DNA of 64,000 nucleotides from Hyphomonadaceae bacterium (GTDB lineage: Bacteria > Pseudomonadota > Alphaproteobacteria > Caulobacterales > Aquidulcibacteraceae): contig JAIELJ010000013.1 in NCBI GenBank assembly GCA_019753105.1, positions 62,001 through 126,000 of the forward strand, given 5' to 3'. Below the pieces are notes generated by a model. That model did not search any database. It was not told the origin of the DNA and saw nothing but the letters and a program-made list of their open reading frames with translations. A program made the position numbers and the translations under genes. Below, piece after piece: positions 34,297 through 43,455 of the stretch (the first letter of the stretch is position 1; each line of letters begins with the position of its first letter).

Positions 34297-34890
34297 TCAC
34301 TCAACGCGGAAGGGAACCCGCATTCTGTAACGTCCTTCAACAGGGAGGCCATCACGCGTCGCCGGGCGCATTTGATGGTCCGCAGCGATGCGCAAGGCCG
34401 CGTCCGAAAAACCCTGTCCCGCCGGCGTTTCCGACACCACGCTGCAACGTAAGAAGCCCGTGGTCGTGACGCGGCAATCCAACAGCACGTCCCCTTCGAC
34501 GCCCCGCTCTAACGCGCGGCGCGGATAGTAGATGTCGAGATCGGTGGGGCGTCGCAGCCAGTGTGGCGATGTCACGTTTTGCACGGCCGGCTCGCCCGTT
34601 CCGAACGGACTTGGGGGCAGCGGCAGATCCGCCACTTCTGTCGTGGCGTCGAAATCGATCGTGTCGATCGGCTCAGCGATTGGATCACGCACGACCTGTC
34701 GCTGCGCTGGGCGCTCTACCGGCGGCGGAGGAGGAGCTTCTTGTTCGACGTTCACGATTGGGCCGTTGGGAAACGGGATGTCCGGCAATCTGAGTTCGTA
34801 ACTGAATGTGAGCGCAACCATCACTGCAGCGCCGAGGAGCGCCGCGGAAGCAGCCAAGGACGTTGCGCGCATGCCAGCAGTTTGCGCCAT
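34297..34890 (-). CDS. TonB-like energy transducer (second copy)
   Basis: This 197-residue protein has one N-terminal transmembrane helix, a Pro-rich periplasmic stretch (EQEAPPPPPVERPAQ) and a C-terminal TonB-type domain (YYPRRALERGVEGDVLLDCR, residues near 120-140; FRCSVVSETPAGQGFSDAAL-like). It would link an ExbB-ExbD motor to outer-membrane TonB-dependent receptors. It lies about 180 bases downstream of the other TonB gene, behind a terminator-like hairpin, so it may have its own promoter. Confidence 0.85.
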   Translation of the reverse strand: MAQTAGMRATSLAASAALLGAAVMVALTFSYELRLPDIPFPNGPIVNVEQEAPPPPPVERPAQRQVVRDPIAEPIDTIDFDATTEVADLPLPPSPFGTGEPAVQNVTSPHWLRRPTDLDIYYPRRALERGVEGDVLLDCRVTTTGFLRCSVVSETPAGQGFSDAALRIAADHQMRPATRDGLPVEGRYRMRVPFRVE

Positions 34891-35006
34891 GATTCAAACC
34901 TCCCGTTTGCCGCGTTGACGCGGTCTGATGCGGGAAGCGTGCGCGTGATTTGTGGTGTTCGATATTCACAGCCGCGCGAGGCGCGATCACTTAAACGCGA
35001 CATCAC

Positions 35007-35044
35007 AAAAGCGAGAAGCCGCAGCGCTCTCGCACCGCGGCTTC
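35007..35044 (-). terminator. Rho-independent-like terminator after tonB
   Basis: Read on the minus strand, an 8-bp perfect stem GAAGCCGC / GCGGCTTC with a 14-base loop is followed by TCGCTTTT. It lies 25 bases after the stop of the TonB gene at 35069. The loop is long and the T run is interrupted, so termination may be partial. Confidence 0.55.
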
Positions 35045-35068
35045 CCTCATTCAATTCGCAACTGAGCG

Positions 35069-35662
35069 TTAACCCAGTCGGAACGTGATCGGCACGCGTG
35101 TCCGGCCACCTGTCGTGGCGCGGCCATCCGAGGTTTGAGCAGCGGCGCGGAAGTTACGCGAGATGCGCAACGCCGCTTCACCGAAGCCCCACCCTTGCGG
35201 GTCCTCCGAGGCGACCGAGCAAGAGATGCGCCCGTCACCCGAGACGATGCAGTCCAAAATCACGCGACCTTCCTGCTCACGCTCGGAAGCGCGGGTCGGA
35301 TAGTAGCGGTTGAAGTCCTGCGCGCTCGGACGCTCGAGCCACACCATGCCGGTGAGCACTGCAGCGACCGGCGGCGACGGCGGCGGGTCCACAGCGACCG
35401 GCAGCGGAGTGGGCGTCGGTGGCGCGCCGAGATCCGGCGGCGGGACGCGCATTTCCGGCGGCGGCGGCGGCGGCGGACGATCCGGCGGCGGCGGCGGCGG
35501 TGGTGGTGGCGGTTTATCCTTCTGTTCGATTTCGACCTTCACAGCGTCGGAATCTTCGAACAGGTCGGTGATCGCGCTGAATTGCTGCGTGAGCGCCAGA
35601 TAAACCAGCGCCGCGCAAACAATACCTGCGACCGCAAGCGAGATAAGGCGAAGTTGTACCAT
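35069..35662 (-). CDS. TonB-like energy transducer
   Basis: This 197-residue protein has an N-terminal transmembrane helix (LISLAVAGIVCAALVYLAL), a strongly Pro-rich spacer of about 45 residues (runs of seven to ten Pro broken by Asp-Arg), and a C-terminal TonB domain (YYPTRASEREQEGRVILDCI, PQGWGFGEAALRISRNFR). The poly-Pro run is encoded by a GGCGGC-type repeat at about 35455-35515. It follows exbD in the same operon with six bases between stop and start. Confidence 0.9.
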   Translation of the reverse strand: MVQLRLISLAVAGIVCAALVYLALTQQFSAITDLFEDSDAVKVEIEQKDKPPPPPPPPPPDRPPPPPPPEMRVPPPDLGAPPTPTPLPVAVDPPPSPPVAAVLTGMVWLERPSAQDFNRYYPTRASEREQEGRVILDCIVSGDGRISCSVASEDPQGWGFGEAALRISRNFRAAAQTSDGRATTGGRTRVPITFRLG

Positions 35663-35668
35663 GCGCCG

Positions 35669-36130
35669 TTACCCCTCAATCGCCAGTTCGGAGAAGATGC
35701 CCACTTTCGCGAACCCTTCTTCCTGGAGACGGCTCATCACGTTCACCACGTTGGCATAAGCCGTCGTCTGATCGGCGCGCACGAAGATGCGCGCCTCGGC
35801 GTAGAGGTCTTCGAACTCAAGCGCCGGATTGTTGCGGCGCGCGTGATCGAGCGTGACCTGACCGATTTCGGACAATTGAACCGTTTCCTCGTCAACGAAG
35901 ATGATCATACCCGTCGGCGTTTCGCGGATGCCGACGATCGTGGGGTTCAAACCCTCCAATCGGATCGGCACCGGATTCGGCGGCGGAAGATCGACGCGAA
36001 TGTCGACCGTCGGGATCGGCGCGGTGACCATGAAGATGATGAGCAGCACGAGCAGGATGTCGATGAACGGGATCACGTTCGGATCCGTCATCGGCCCGCC
36101 TGAGCCGCCGGAAGAGACTTTGCCAGCCAT
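35669..36130 (-). CDS. exbD: ExbD/TolR-family biopolymer transport protein (second copy)
   Basis: This 153-residue protein has the single transmembrane helix with the proton-carrying Asp in NVIPFIDILLVLLIIFM (Asp about residue 24) and a periplasmic domain ending in ARIFVRADQTTAYANVVNVM. Together with ExbB and TonB it forms the proton-driven motor. It follows the first exbD after three bases; the pair is only moderately similar and the periplasmic domains differ clearly, so they may form heteromers. Confidence 0.93.
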   Translation of the reverse strand: MAGKVSSGGSGGPMTDPNVIPFIDILLVLLIIFMVTAPIPTVDIRVDLPPPNPVPIRLEGLNPTIVGIRETPTGMIIFVDEETVQLSEIGQVTLDHARRNNPALEFEDLYAEARIFVRADQTTAYANVVNVMSRLQEEGFAKVGIFSELAIEG

Positions 36131-36133
36131 GGC

Positions 36134-36604
<471 letters not shown>

Positions 36605-36631
36605 TGCGGATCCTCCGTTGAATTCGTTGGA

Positions 36632-37486
36632 TCAGCCGGCGCGACGGTCCATGTCACGCGAGACGAGCGCAATGAATTCAGCGGCGAAGTCATCCAACTT
36701 CTGGCCTTGCTTGGAAATTTGCTTGGCGGCGAAGTTGTAGATGAGCACCGCCGGAATAGCGGCGGCGAGACCGGCAGCCGTAGCGAGCAGAGCGCCGGCG
36801 ATACCAGGCGCGACGACCGCGAGCGACGTGGTTTGGGTCTTAGCGATACCGACGAACGCGACCATGATGCCCCAGACCGTGCCGAACAGACCGATAAACG
36901 GTGCGTTCGCGCCGATCGACGCCAAGAACGTCATCGACGAACCGAGGTCTTCGAGGTGTTCGTTCTGGCGGGTTTGCATCGCCGATTGAACGCGCTGCAT
37001 CGTGTGATCGCGCGCGTCGCGCATGGTGTAGAGGCCGAGGTCCTGCGTGCGGCGGACTTCGCCCATGCCGGCGTCGAACATCGACTTGATGCCGGAGTTC
37101 GGCAGCTTGCGGACGATCGCTTCAGCTTCTTCAACCGAGTTCGCCTTACGGAACGCGGCGAGGAAATCCTTGGTTTGGCTCGAGGCCTTACGCATGACGT
37201 AGATCTTTTCGAACAGCAGCGCGACAGCGTAGATCGCGCAGAGGCCGAGGATGATCATGACGCCAAGTTCGACGGCGTTGAGCTCTTGAACGAGCTCCAT
37301 CAAGCTCACGTTGGAGTGGCCGGCGGCCTCTGAGGCAGCTTCGGCGCCGCGCTCTTTAGCGGCGGCCATCTCATCTGCTGTCGGAGCCGGCGTGACCGGC
37401 GCTGCCGGAGCGGGCGTTGCGCCCGGTTGAGCGGCTGGCGCCGCACCTTGCTGCGCGACCAACAGCAGCGAAGAAATCAAGCTCAT
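36632..37486 (-). CDS. exbB: ExbB/TolQ-family proton channel protein
   Basis: This 284-residue protein has the MotA/TolQ/ExbB domain with three transmembrane helices. Conserved parts are LMELVQELNAVELGVMIILG, the cytoplasmic GLYTMRDARDHTMQRVQSAM, and FIGLFGTVWGIMVAFVGIAK followed by APGIAGALLATAAGLAAAIP. An N-terminal hydrophobic stretch followed by an Ala/Pro/Gln-rich segment (about residues 12-40) may be a signal-anchor extension as in periplasmically extended ExbB proteins. The ATG at 37486 was preferred over 37516. It leads a five-gene ExbB-ExbD-ExbD-TonB-TonB set. Confidence 0.94.
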   Translation of the reverse strand: MSLISSLLLVAQQGAAPAAQPGATPAPAAPVTPAPTADEMAAAKERGAEAASEAAGHSNVSLMELVQELNAVELGVMIILGLCAIYAVALLFEKIYVMRKASSQTKDFLAAFRKANSVEEAEAIVRKLPNSGIKSMFDAGMGEVRRTQDLGLYTMRDARDHTMQRVQSAMQTRQNEHLEDLGSSMTFLASIGANAPFIGLFGTVWGIMVAFVGIAKTQTTSLAVVAPGIAGALLATAAGLAAAIPAVLIYNFAAKQISKQGQKLDDFAAEFIALVSRDMDRRAG

Positions 37487-37914
37487 TGTCTGCCCTTTTG
37501 CCTCTGCCTTGAACAATTATTCTCTTGGCGAACCCGTGAGCGCTTACAGCACTGACGCGGCTTTGCCGCCTTATTCGTCTGACGCGGGAATGGCTCTTGG
37601 GGCATTCTTGACCCGCCCAAGGGTCTCGAACGCCGCCTCCCGCCAAATTCATTCTGGTCCAGCCGTTACCCGCACGGTCTTTTTGTCCCAGACGGCATCT
37701 GTATGCCTGCGCCTAAATTTTAGGAAATGGCGCCCTTGTCAACGTCTCCCACGCAGTGGGCGATCCTCTCGGGTCGCCTCTTCCCCCTAACGTGCGCTTT
37801 GGCCCGAAGACGCGCTCACGCGCAACCAAAACTTTCGTGATCGTCATGTGTTCCCGATGGCCTTAGAAAGGCGACAGTTTTGGTGTCCCCAGCGGCAAGA
37901 GAGACTGCGCATTC
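37487..37914. promoter_or_regulatory. 428-base intergenic region between exbB and bolA
   Basis: No convincing gene is seen here; the only open frame (plus strand 37509-37790) has no family features and no ribosome binding site. The region must hold promoters for both divergent operons. On the minus strand a TTGACA (plus-strand TGTCAA at 37737-37742) is followed 14 bases later by TAAAAT, a weak, too closely spaced promoter candidate for exbB. No Fur-like site or riboswitch was recognised. Confidence 0.35.
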
Positions 37915-38151
37915 ATGGCTATGTCCGTTCAGGAATTGGAGAATTTGCTGCGCGAGGCGTTTCCGGACGCCGATTTGCGCATCGATGACCTTGCCGGTGA
38001 CGGCGATCACTATCGCGCTGTTGTTCGGTCGGACGCCTTCCAAGGCAAAACCCGCGTTGCACAGCACCAGATGGTGTATGCGGCCCTAAAGGGCCGCATG
38101 GGGGGCGAACTCCACGCCTTGGCGCTGGAAACCGGCCCAAAGACAGCTTGA
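37915..38151 (+). CDS. BolA-family protein
   Basis: This 78-residue BolA protein works with monothiol glutaredoxins in Fe-S cluster trafficking. The family pattern is VQELENLLREAFPDADLRI and VRSDAFQGKTRVAQHQMVYAAL with the invariant His in the helix. The ATG at 37915 or the Met two codons later may start it. The monothiol glutaredoxin gene follows after 43 bases, the classic functional pair. A probable ribosome binding site is AGAGAGAC upstream. Confidence 0.93.
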   Translation: MAMSVQELENLLREAFPDADLRIDDLAGDGDHYRAVVRSDAFQGKTRVAQHQMVYAALKGRMGGELHALALETGPKTA

Positions 38152-38194
38152 TAGGCGCAGCGCGCGCTCTTAAGTGCGCGCTCTAGGAGCAATT

Positions 38195-38524
38195 ATGTCC
38201 GACGCGATCGAAACCATCCGCCGCACCGTCGCCGAAAACGACGTCGTGCTCTTCATGAAGGGCACGGCAGACCTGCCCCAGTGCGGCTTCTCCAACCAAG
38301 TTGTGCGCATTCTCGATCATGTCGGCGTGGAGTATGTCGATGTGAACGTCCTCGCCGACGACGACATTCGCCAAGGCGTGAAGGAGTTCACTAGCTGGCC
38401 CACGATCCCGCAGCTTTACGTGAAGGGCGAGTTTGTCGGCGGCTGTGACATCGTCCGCGAGATGTTTCAGACGGGCGAGTTGAAGGCGCTGTTCGCCGAC
38501 AAGGGCGTAGCGGTTTCGGCTTAA
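38195..38524 (+). CDS. grxD: Monothiol glutaredoxin (Grx4/GrxD type)
   Basis: This 109-residue monothiol glutaredoxin has the active site CGFS (in [14 protein letters not shown], about residue 30) and the glutathione-binding [17 protein letters not shown] segment. It binds a [2Fe-2S] cluster with BolA partners. The ATG at 38195 is preceded by TAGGAGC, so the earlier in-frame ATG at 38174 was rejected. The stop overlaps the HtrA-like gene on the other strand by four bases. Confidence 0.95.
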   Translation: MSDAIETIRRTVAENDVVLFMKGTADLPQCGFSNQVVRILDHVGVEYVDVNVLADDDIRQGVKEFTSWPTIPQLYVKGEFVGGCDIVREMFQTGELKALFADKGVAVSA

Positions 38525-39507
38525 GCGATCCGCTGCTCGTCCGGCCGTTCCGTCACGAGCAGCGTCAGCTTCACCAGCGAACCGTCGCGCAGCACCTGCA
38601 ACTCCACGCGCTTGCCAATGCGCTCGCGCGTCAGCAGCTTATGAATGGCATCGACAGACGGCGTCGCCTGGCCGTCGAGCTTCAGCACTACATCACCAGG
38701 ACGCAGATCCGCCGCCTCCGCCGGCGCGCCGCGCGAAACCGCGACCACAAGTACGCCGCTGCCCGCATCGAGGTTGAGCCGCCGCGCCAGCGCCCGCGAA
38801 AGCTCCTGCGTTTGCCCTGCAATGCCAAACCAACCGCGCGCCACGCGGCCTTCGCGCATCAGATCCGGCACGATCAGCCGCGCCGTATTGCTCGGCACCG
38901 CAAAACACAGCCCCTGCGCCCCGCCGATAATCGCCGTGTTGATGCCGACAACCGCGCCATGCGCATCGACGAGCGCGCCACCAGAATTGCCGGGATTGAG
39001 CGCCGCGTCAGTCTGAATGACATCCTCGATCACGCGCCCGCTTTCGCTGCGCAGCGTGCGTCGTAAGGCCGAGATCACGCCAACCGTGACCGTCGCTTGC
39101 AGCCCCAGCGGATTGCCAATGGCGATCGATAGCTCGCCAACCTTCAGTTCGTCGGAATCGCCAAGCTCCGCCGCTGCATGATTGCGCCCGGCCAAGCGCA
39201 ACAAGGCCAAATCCGTATCCGGATCAGTTCCGACGACCTGCGCGTCCGCGACGCTGCCATCATGCAGCACAGCCTCGATGCGGCCAGCGCCGCGCACGAC
39301 GTGATTATTCGTCAACGCATAGCCATCCGGCGAAATGATCACGCCGGAGCCTGCGCCATCATAAAGGTCGCGCCCGCGCGCCGTGCGTCTGACGCCGATC
39401 ACGGCAGGGCCGATATCCTCGACCACCTTGATAACTGTTTCTGAAAAACCGTCCCGGGGCCCGCGCCGGCGCGGCGCCGAGACGAGTGAACTTTTGCGAC
39501 CGAACAT
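38521..39507 (-). CDS. S1C-family serine protease (HtrA/DegP-like), no signal peptide
   Basis: This 328-residue trypsin-like protease has an intact catalytic triad: His69 (TNNHVV), Asp99 (DPDTDLALL) and Ser175 ([10 protein letters not shown]). One PDZ domain covers about residues 225-320 ([20 protein letters not shown]). The N-terminus ([16 protein letters not shown]) is basic and shows no signal peptide or membrane helix, unlike periplasmic DegP/DegS. Either it acts in the cytoplasm or export uses another route. It is convergent with grxD. Confidence 0.9.
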   Translation of the reverse strand: MFGRKSSLVSAPRRRGPRDGFSETVIKVVEDIGPAVIGVRRTARGRDLYDGAGSGVIISPDGYALTNNHVVRGAGRIEAVLHDGSVADAQVVGTDPDTDLALLRLAGRNHAAAELGDSDELKVGELSIAIGNPLGLQATVTVGVISALRRTLRSESGRVIEDVIQTDAALNPGNSGGALVDAHGAVVGINTAIIGGAQGLCFAVPSNTARLIVPDLMREGRVARGWFGIAGQTQELSRALARRLNLDAGSGVLVVAVSRGAPAEAADLRPGDVVLKLDGQATPSVDAIHKLLTRERIGKRVELQVLRDGSLVKLTLLVTERPDEQRIA

Positions 39508-39585
39508 GGCGTCAGACTTAGGAACCGCTGTGGAAGAGCGCTAGCCCCGCTTCCGCGCTCCCGCTGCATGCCCTACATCCGGCGA

Positions 39586-40227
39586 ATGACTCCCCCAGAG
39601 CCCAAGCGCGCCGCCAACTTCTTCACGTGGCTGCGCAATTCCTTCCTCACCGGCGTAGCACTCGTGCTGCCTTTTGTGGTGACCGCTTGGCTGATCTGGC
39701 TGGTGGTTACGCTCATCGACACGCGCGTTGAGCCGCTGGTGCCGCCGGAACTCGCCATCCTGACACGCTTCCCAGGCGGCGGGTTGTTGCTGGCAATCGC
39801 TGCCCTGACGCTGATCGGCGCGCTCGCGGGTAATTTGGTTGGCCGATGGATCGTCGCCACCGCCGACGCGGGGATCGCAAACCTGCCGCTCGTGCGCACC
39901 ATCTATGGCGGCGCCAAGCAAGTGTTCAAGCAAGTCGCAGCGCCCGAGCGCACATCGTTCAAGCAGGCCGTGCTTGTTGAATTCCCGCAGCCCGGTTCGT
40001 ACGCCATCGGCTTCATAACCAACGAAGACACAAGCGAAGTCGCGGCAGACATCGGCGCCGACCTTGTCGCGGTTTATGTCCCGCAGGCGCCGATCCCGAC
40101 TTCGGGATTTCTGCTGTACCTGCCGCGCGCCACGCTGAGGCCGCTCGCGATCCCGCCGGATGAAGCGCTGAAGCGCGTCATTTCGCTGGGGATCATCAAG
40201 CAGGAGCCCAGCACCACCGGCAAGTGA
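39586..40227 (+). CDS. DUF502 family membrane protein
   Basis: This 213-residue protein has two transmembrane helices (LTGVALVLPFVVTAWLIWLV and LLLAIAALTLIGALAGNLVG) and the DUF502 motifs LVRTIYGGAKQVFKQV and VPQAPIPTSGFLLYLPR. Its function is unknown. The ATG at 39586 (MTPPEPKRA) matches the usual N-terminus; an earlier ATG at 39568 would add six residues. It is divergent from the HtrA-like gene. Confidence 0.9.
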   Translation: MTPPEPKRAANFFTWLRNSFLTGVALVLPFVVTAWLIWLVVTLIDTRVEPLVPPELAILTRFPGGGLLLAIAALTLIGALAGNLVGRWIVATADAGIANLPLVRTIYGGAKQVFKQVAAPERTSFKQAVLVEFPQPGSYAIGFITNEDTSEVAADIGADLVAVYVPQAPIPTSGFLLYLPRATLRPLAIPPDEALKRVISLGIIKQEPSTTGK

Positions 40228-40230
40228 GCA

Positions 40231-41052
40231 CTACTCGACCTTGATCGCCGTTGGGTCAAAGTCGACCGCCGGGTATTGCGGGTTCATCCGCTCAAGCGTC
40301 TCGTGCACAACACGCGCGATGATCGCATTGCGCCGCCATTTCTTATCCGCCGGCACGACCCGCCACGGCGCATACGCAGTCGAGCAACGATCGAGCACGA
40401 TTTCATAGGCGCGCTGGTAGTCGTCCCACAGCTTGCGATCTTCGAGATCGCCGGGATTGAACTTCCAGTGCTTCGCCGGGTCGTCGAGCCGCGCCTGTAG
40501 CCGCTGGCGCTGCTCATCCTTTGAGATGTGCAGCATGAATTTGAGAATGGTCGCGCCGTTCTCGGTCAGATGTTTTTCAAACGCATTGATCTGTTCGTAG
40601 CGCTGCTCGATCGCTTCCGGCGGGGCCAGGTTGCGCACGCGCCCGATCAGGACGTCCTCATAATGTGAACGGTTGAACACGCCGATATGCCCATGCCGCG
40701 GCACGGCAGCGTGGATGCGCCACAAATAATCGTGCGCGAGTTCAATATCCGTCGGCTTGCCGAACGGTGTCACCCGCACGCCAAGCGGTCCGCATTTGTC
40801 GAACACGCCGCGCACCGTGCCGTCCTTGCCCGACGTGTCGATGCCCTGCAGCACGACAAGAAGCGAGCGCCTGCCCTCGCCGTAGAGCCGATCCTGCAAA
40901 GCATCGATGGCTTTAGAACAGGCCTTCGTCACCTCCTCCGCTTCTTCCTTGCTGGCGAACAAGTCGGCGCGGACGGTATCGCGGTTGGCGAGGCCGGACT
41001 TCTCGCCGGGGTTTACGAGAATGGCGGCATCGATTGTTTTGAAATCACTCAT
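40231..41052 (-). CDS. Polyphosphate kinase 2 family protein
   Basis: This 273-residue PPK2 enzyme transfers phosphate between polyphosphate and nucleotides. Walker A is LQGIDTSGKDGT (about residues 69-80) and Walker B is VFNRSHYEDVLI, followed by the lid region FMLHISKDEQRQRLQARLDD. It is the single-domain form. The ATG at 41052 (MSDFKTID) was preferred. Its start lies directly after the rpsD terminator, so expression by read-through is expected to be limited. Confidence 0.93.
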   Translation of the reverse strand: MSDFKTIDAAILVNPGEKSGLANRDTVRADLFASKEEAEEVTKACSKAIDALQDRLYGEGRRSLLVVLQGIDTSGKDGTVRGVFDKCGPLGVRVTPFGKPTDIELAHDYLWRIHAAVPRHGHIGVFNRSHYEDVLIGRVRNLAPPEAIEQRYEQINAFEKHLTENGATILKFMLHISKDEQRQRLQARLDDPAKHWKFNPGDLEDRKLWDDYQRAYEIVLDRCSTAYAPWRVVPADKKWRRNAIIARVVHETLERMNPQYPAVDFDPTAIKVE

Positions 41053-41065
41053 CCGCGCAGCATAC

Positions 41066-41100
41066 AAAGAAAAAGGCCCTCCCGGCGAGGGAGGGCCTTC
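41066..41100 (-). terminator. Rho-independent terminator of rpsD
   Basis: On the minus strand an 11-bp perfect stem (AAGGCCCTCCC / GGGAGGGCCTT) with a five-base loop is followed by TTTCTTT. It lies 25 bases past the rpsD stop and just upstream of the ppk2 start, separating the two genes. Confidence 0.85.
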
Positions 41101-41124
41101 GATCTTTCGCGTCGGACGCTTCTA

Positions 41125-41742
41125 TTACGAGGCGTAGTATTCGACGACGAGGTTCGGTTCCATTTGCACCGGATACGGCACGTCCGAGAGCGTCGGGATG
41201 CGGCCATAGCGCGCCGTCATGCCCTTGGCGTCGACTTCGATGTAATCCGGCGTGTCGCGTTCGCCGCTGGCCAGCGCTTCGAGCACGAGCGGCATCGACT
41301 TCGCTTTGTCGCGGATTTCCAGAACGTCGCCGACCTTCACCAGGTAAGACGGGATCGTCACGCGACGGCCGTTCACCTTCACGTGGCCGTGGTTCACGAA
41401 CTGGCGCGCCGCGAACACCGTCGGCACGAACTTCGAACGATAGACCACCGCGTCGAGGCGGCTCTCGAGCAGACCGATGAGGTTTTCAGCCGTGTTGCCC
41501 TTGCGGCGCGCGGCTTCTTCGTAGGTCTTACGGAACTGCTTTTCGGTGATGTTGCCGTAATAGAGGCGCAGCTTCTGCTTAGCGACCAGTTGCAGGCCGA
41601 AGTCAGAGGTCTTGCCCTTGCGGCGCTGGCCGTGCTGGCCCGGGCCGTACTGGCGCTTGTTCACCGGCGACTTCGGACGACCCCAGAGGTTCTGTCCAAA
41701 GCGACGATCTGATTTGTATTTAGCTTGAATACGCTTCGTCAT
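41125..41742 (-). CDS. rpsD: 30S ribosomal protein S4
   Basis: This 205-residue ribosomal protein S4 shows [20 protein letters not shown], the S4 RNA-binding domain ([40 protein letters not shown]) and the usual C-terminus. It is a monocistronic gene with its own terminator, the common arrangement in alphaproteobacteria. The upstream 250 bases (41743-41993) hold its promoter, which could not be pinpointed. Confidence 0.97.
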   Translation of the reverse strand: MTKRIQAKYKSDRRFGQNLWGRPKSPVNKRQYGPGQHGQRRKGKTSDFGLQLVAKQKLRLYYGNITEKQFRKTYEEAARRKGNTAENLIGLLESRLDAVVYRSKFVPTVFAARQFVNHGHVKVNGRRVTIPSYLVKVGDVLEIRDKAKSMPLVLEALASGERDTPDYIEVDAKGMTARYGRIPTLSDVPYPVQMEPNLVVEYYAS

Positions 41743-41969
41743 GCGCTGATCGCGCCTTCTTCCGTGACGGGGACCGGCGGCCTCAGAATGAAGCCGCGAC
41801 TGCCCTGGCGGTTAGCCCGTCGCCCAGTATAAACCGGCCCTGGAATGAACCGGGGCGCGGGAAAGGCGGGCTTTTGGGCGAAGGGCGGGATAAAGTCAAT
41901 CAGCGGCCCGGGACGCGCCCGCGACGTGTAGGAGCCTTAACGCTTCCTAAAGCGCGGTGGCGCCAAGGA

Positions 41970-41989
41970 ATTACCTCGTAGGAGGTAAT
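41970..41989 (+). promoter_or_regulatory. Hairpin masking the ribosome binding site of the gene at 41994
   Basis: ATTACCTC and GAGGTAAT pair perfectly over eight bases around a GTAG loop. The 3' arm and loop contain the AGGAGG ribosome binding site, which ends eight bases before the GTG start. In RNA this would close the site and could act as a thermosensor or attenuator. Confidence 0.55.
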
Positions 41990-41993
41990 CACT

Positions 41994-42476
41994 GTGACGC
42001 TCGTGGTGCGCCACAACGAGGCTTTGGAACTGAACCGTGTCGACTATCTCGGCGCGGTGAGCATGGCTGAATTGGCTGATCTGGCCAAATTCAACGCCGC
42101 CAACCCGACCTGGGTGACCTACGACTGCCTGAGTGTTGTAGCCCCCGGCGCGGACTTCCTAAGCGTGAACTTCCGTGAGTTGGACGCGCTCCTCGCCGAG
42201 TATCGCGCCATCTACCAGCCACTCAATTTCCTGATCCTGCGCCGCGCCGCCTGGCTTTGCCTCAGCGACGCCGCCTTGCCGCACGTCCGCCACTGGACAC
42301 GCGACCCAGCAGACCGGCGCGTTTCAATGTCGAGCGATGTACGGCTTTTCTCCAGCTATGCCGAAGCGGCCGAATGGCTGCTGCTGCGACCATCGGAAAT
42401 TCCGAACGTCGAGTCCGGCGAAGGCTTCACCGAAATTTTCCGCAGCGAAGCGCCCGCGACGGCGCCCAGCCGCTAG
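41994..42476 (+). CDS. Conserved hypothetical protein, first of two tandem paralogues
   Basis: This 160-residue soluble protein has no signal peptide or membrane helix. It shares a clear pattern with the next gene: LVVRHNEALELNRVDYLGAV / FNAANPTWVTYDCLSVV / YRAIYQPLNFLILRRAAWLC / EAAEWLLL. I do not recognise the family; the alternating strand and helix pattern is compatible with a STAS- or SpoIIAA-like fold, which is a guess. The GTG start is set by AGGAGG eight bases upstream, inside the hairpin. Confidence 0.8.
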   Translation: MTLVVRHNEALELNRVDYLGAVSMAELADLAKFNAANPTWVTYDCLSVVAPGADFLSVNFRELDALLAEYRAIYQPLNFLILRRAAWLCLSDAALPHVRHWTRDPADRRVSMSSDVRLFSSYAEAAEWLLLRPSEIPNVESGEGFTEIFRSEAPATAPSR

Positions 42477-42487
42477 AGGTCGCGCCG

Positions 42488-42964
42488 ATGCCGATCGTCT
42501 TGCGCCACAACGCCGATCTTGAACTGAGCCGCGTCGAGTATTTCGGCAAGATCCGCGTGCAGGATTTGCACGATCACGCCGCCTACAATGCCGCCAATCC
42601 GATTTGGCTGGGCTTCGACTGCATCAGCGTCATTCACGATGACGCCGATCCAACGACGATGAGCAAGGCCGATCTGGATTCCGTTTTCACGGCCTACCGC
42701 CAGCTCTTCCAGCCGTTGGGGCTTCTGTTCATGCGCCGCTCCGGCTGGGTGTGCATGAGCCCAATCGGCCAGCAATTTCTCAGCCACTGGATGGCCAAGC
42801 GCAACGCCGACAAAAGCCCGTGGGCGGATGTCCGCCAGTTCGACACGTTCGAAGCCGCAAGCGAATGGCTGCTTCTCAGCCACGAAGGCGCAGCGACGCT
42901 GAAAGCCGGGAGAGACTTCACCGAAGTCGCGCGCTTCGACGCTGGCGCTACGCGCGCCCGCTAA
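42488..42964 (+). CDS. Conserved hypothetical protein, second of two tandem paralogues
   Basis: This 158-residue protein is clearly homologous along its whole length to the gene just upstream (IVLRHNADLELSRVEYFGKI, YNAANPIWLGFDCISVI, YRQLFQPLGLLFMRRSGWVC, EAASEWLLL). The ATG at 42488 with AGAGG upstream was chosen; the longer open frame is not protein-like. Spacing of 11 bases to the first copy indicates one transcript. The invariant residues include Asp-Cys after the central Asn-Pro-Trp stretch. Function unknown. Confidence 0.8.
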   Translation: MPIVLRHNADLELSRVEYFGKIRVQDLHDHAAYNAANPIWLGFDCISVIHDDADPTTMSKADLDSVFTAYRQLFQPLGLLFMRRSGWVCMSPIGQQFLSHWMAKRNADKSPWADVRQFDTFEAASEWLLLSHEGAATLKAGRDFTEVARFDAGATRAR

Positions 42965-43450
42965 TCACTCGGGATTGCTGTCCAATTCGTATTGGCTCTG
43001 CAGGTAATTCTGCAGCCCCATCTGATCGAGATTGGCGATCTGCGTTTCCAGGAAGTCGATGTGCTCTTCGGTATCGTCGAGCAATTCGACGAGTAGATCA
43101 CGCGTGACGTAATCTCTCTTCGTCTCGGCGAGTTCGATGCCTTCCTTGATGCCCTGATGCCCAGTTTTCTCGGCGTTCAAGTCCGCAGCGAGGCGCTCAG
43201 GCACGCTCTCGCCGATCTGGAGTTTGTTCAGGTTCTGGAGGTTCGGCAGACCTTCGAGCAGCAGGATCCGGTTTATGATCCGGTCTGCGTGCTTCATCTC
43301 TTCGATGGATTCTTCGTACGTCTTTTTGCCCAGCTTGCCGTAGCCGTCGGACTGATACATCCGCGCGTGCAGGAAATACTGGTTTATCGACGTCAGCTCA
43401 TTCGTGAGAATGACATTGAGCTTCCTGATGACGTCCGCATCGCCCTTCAT
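42965..43450 (-). CDS. bfr: Bacterioferritin
   Basis: This 161-residue bacterioferritin stores iron in a 24-subunit heme-containing shell. Ferroxidase residues Glu18 (NELTS), Glu51 and His54 (EEMKHAD) and Glu94 are present, and Met52 is the heme ligand. At the position of the E. coli ferroxidase Glu127 the sequence reads Thr (DDTEEHID), with Glu at 128 and 129 and His130 kept. It is followed upstream by bfd with five bases between them, so the two form an operon. Confidence 0.95.
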   Translation of the reverse strand: MKGDADVIRKLNVILTNELTSINQYFLHARMYQSDGYGKLGKKTYEESIEEMKHADRIINRILLLEGLPNLQNLNKLQIGESVPERLAADLNAEKTGHQGIKEGIELAETKRDYVTRDLLVELLDDTEEHIDFLETQIANLDQMGLQNYLQSQYELDSNPE

Positions 43451-43455
43451 CGCGC

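Noticed and set aside
37509-37790. 93-codon open frame between exbB and bolA
   Set aside because: No ribosome binding site, no domain and mixed composition; treated as intergenic.
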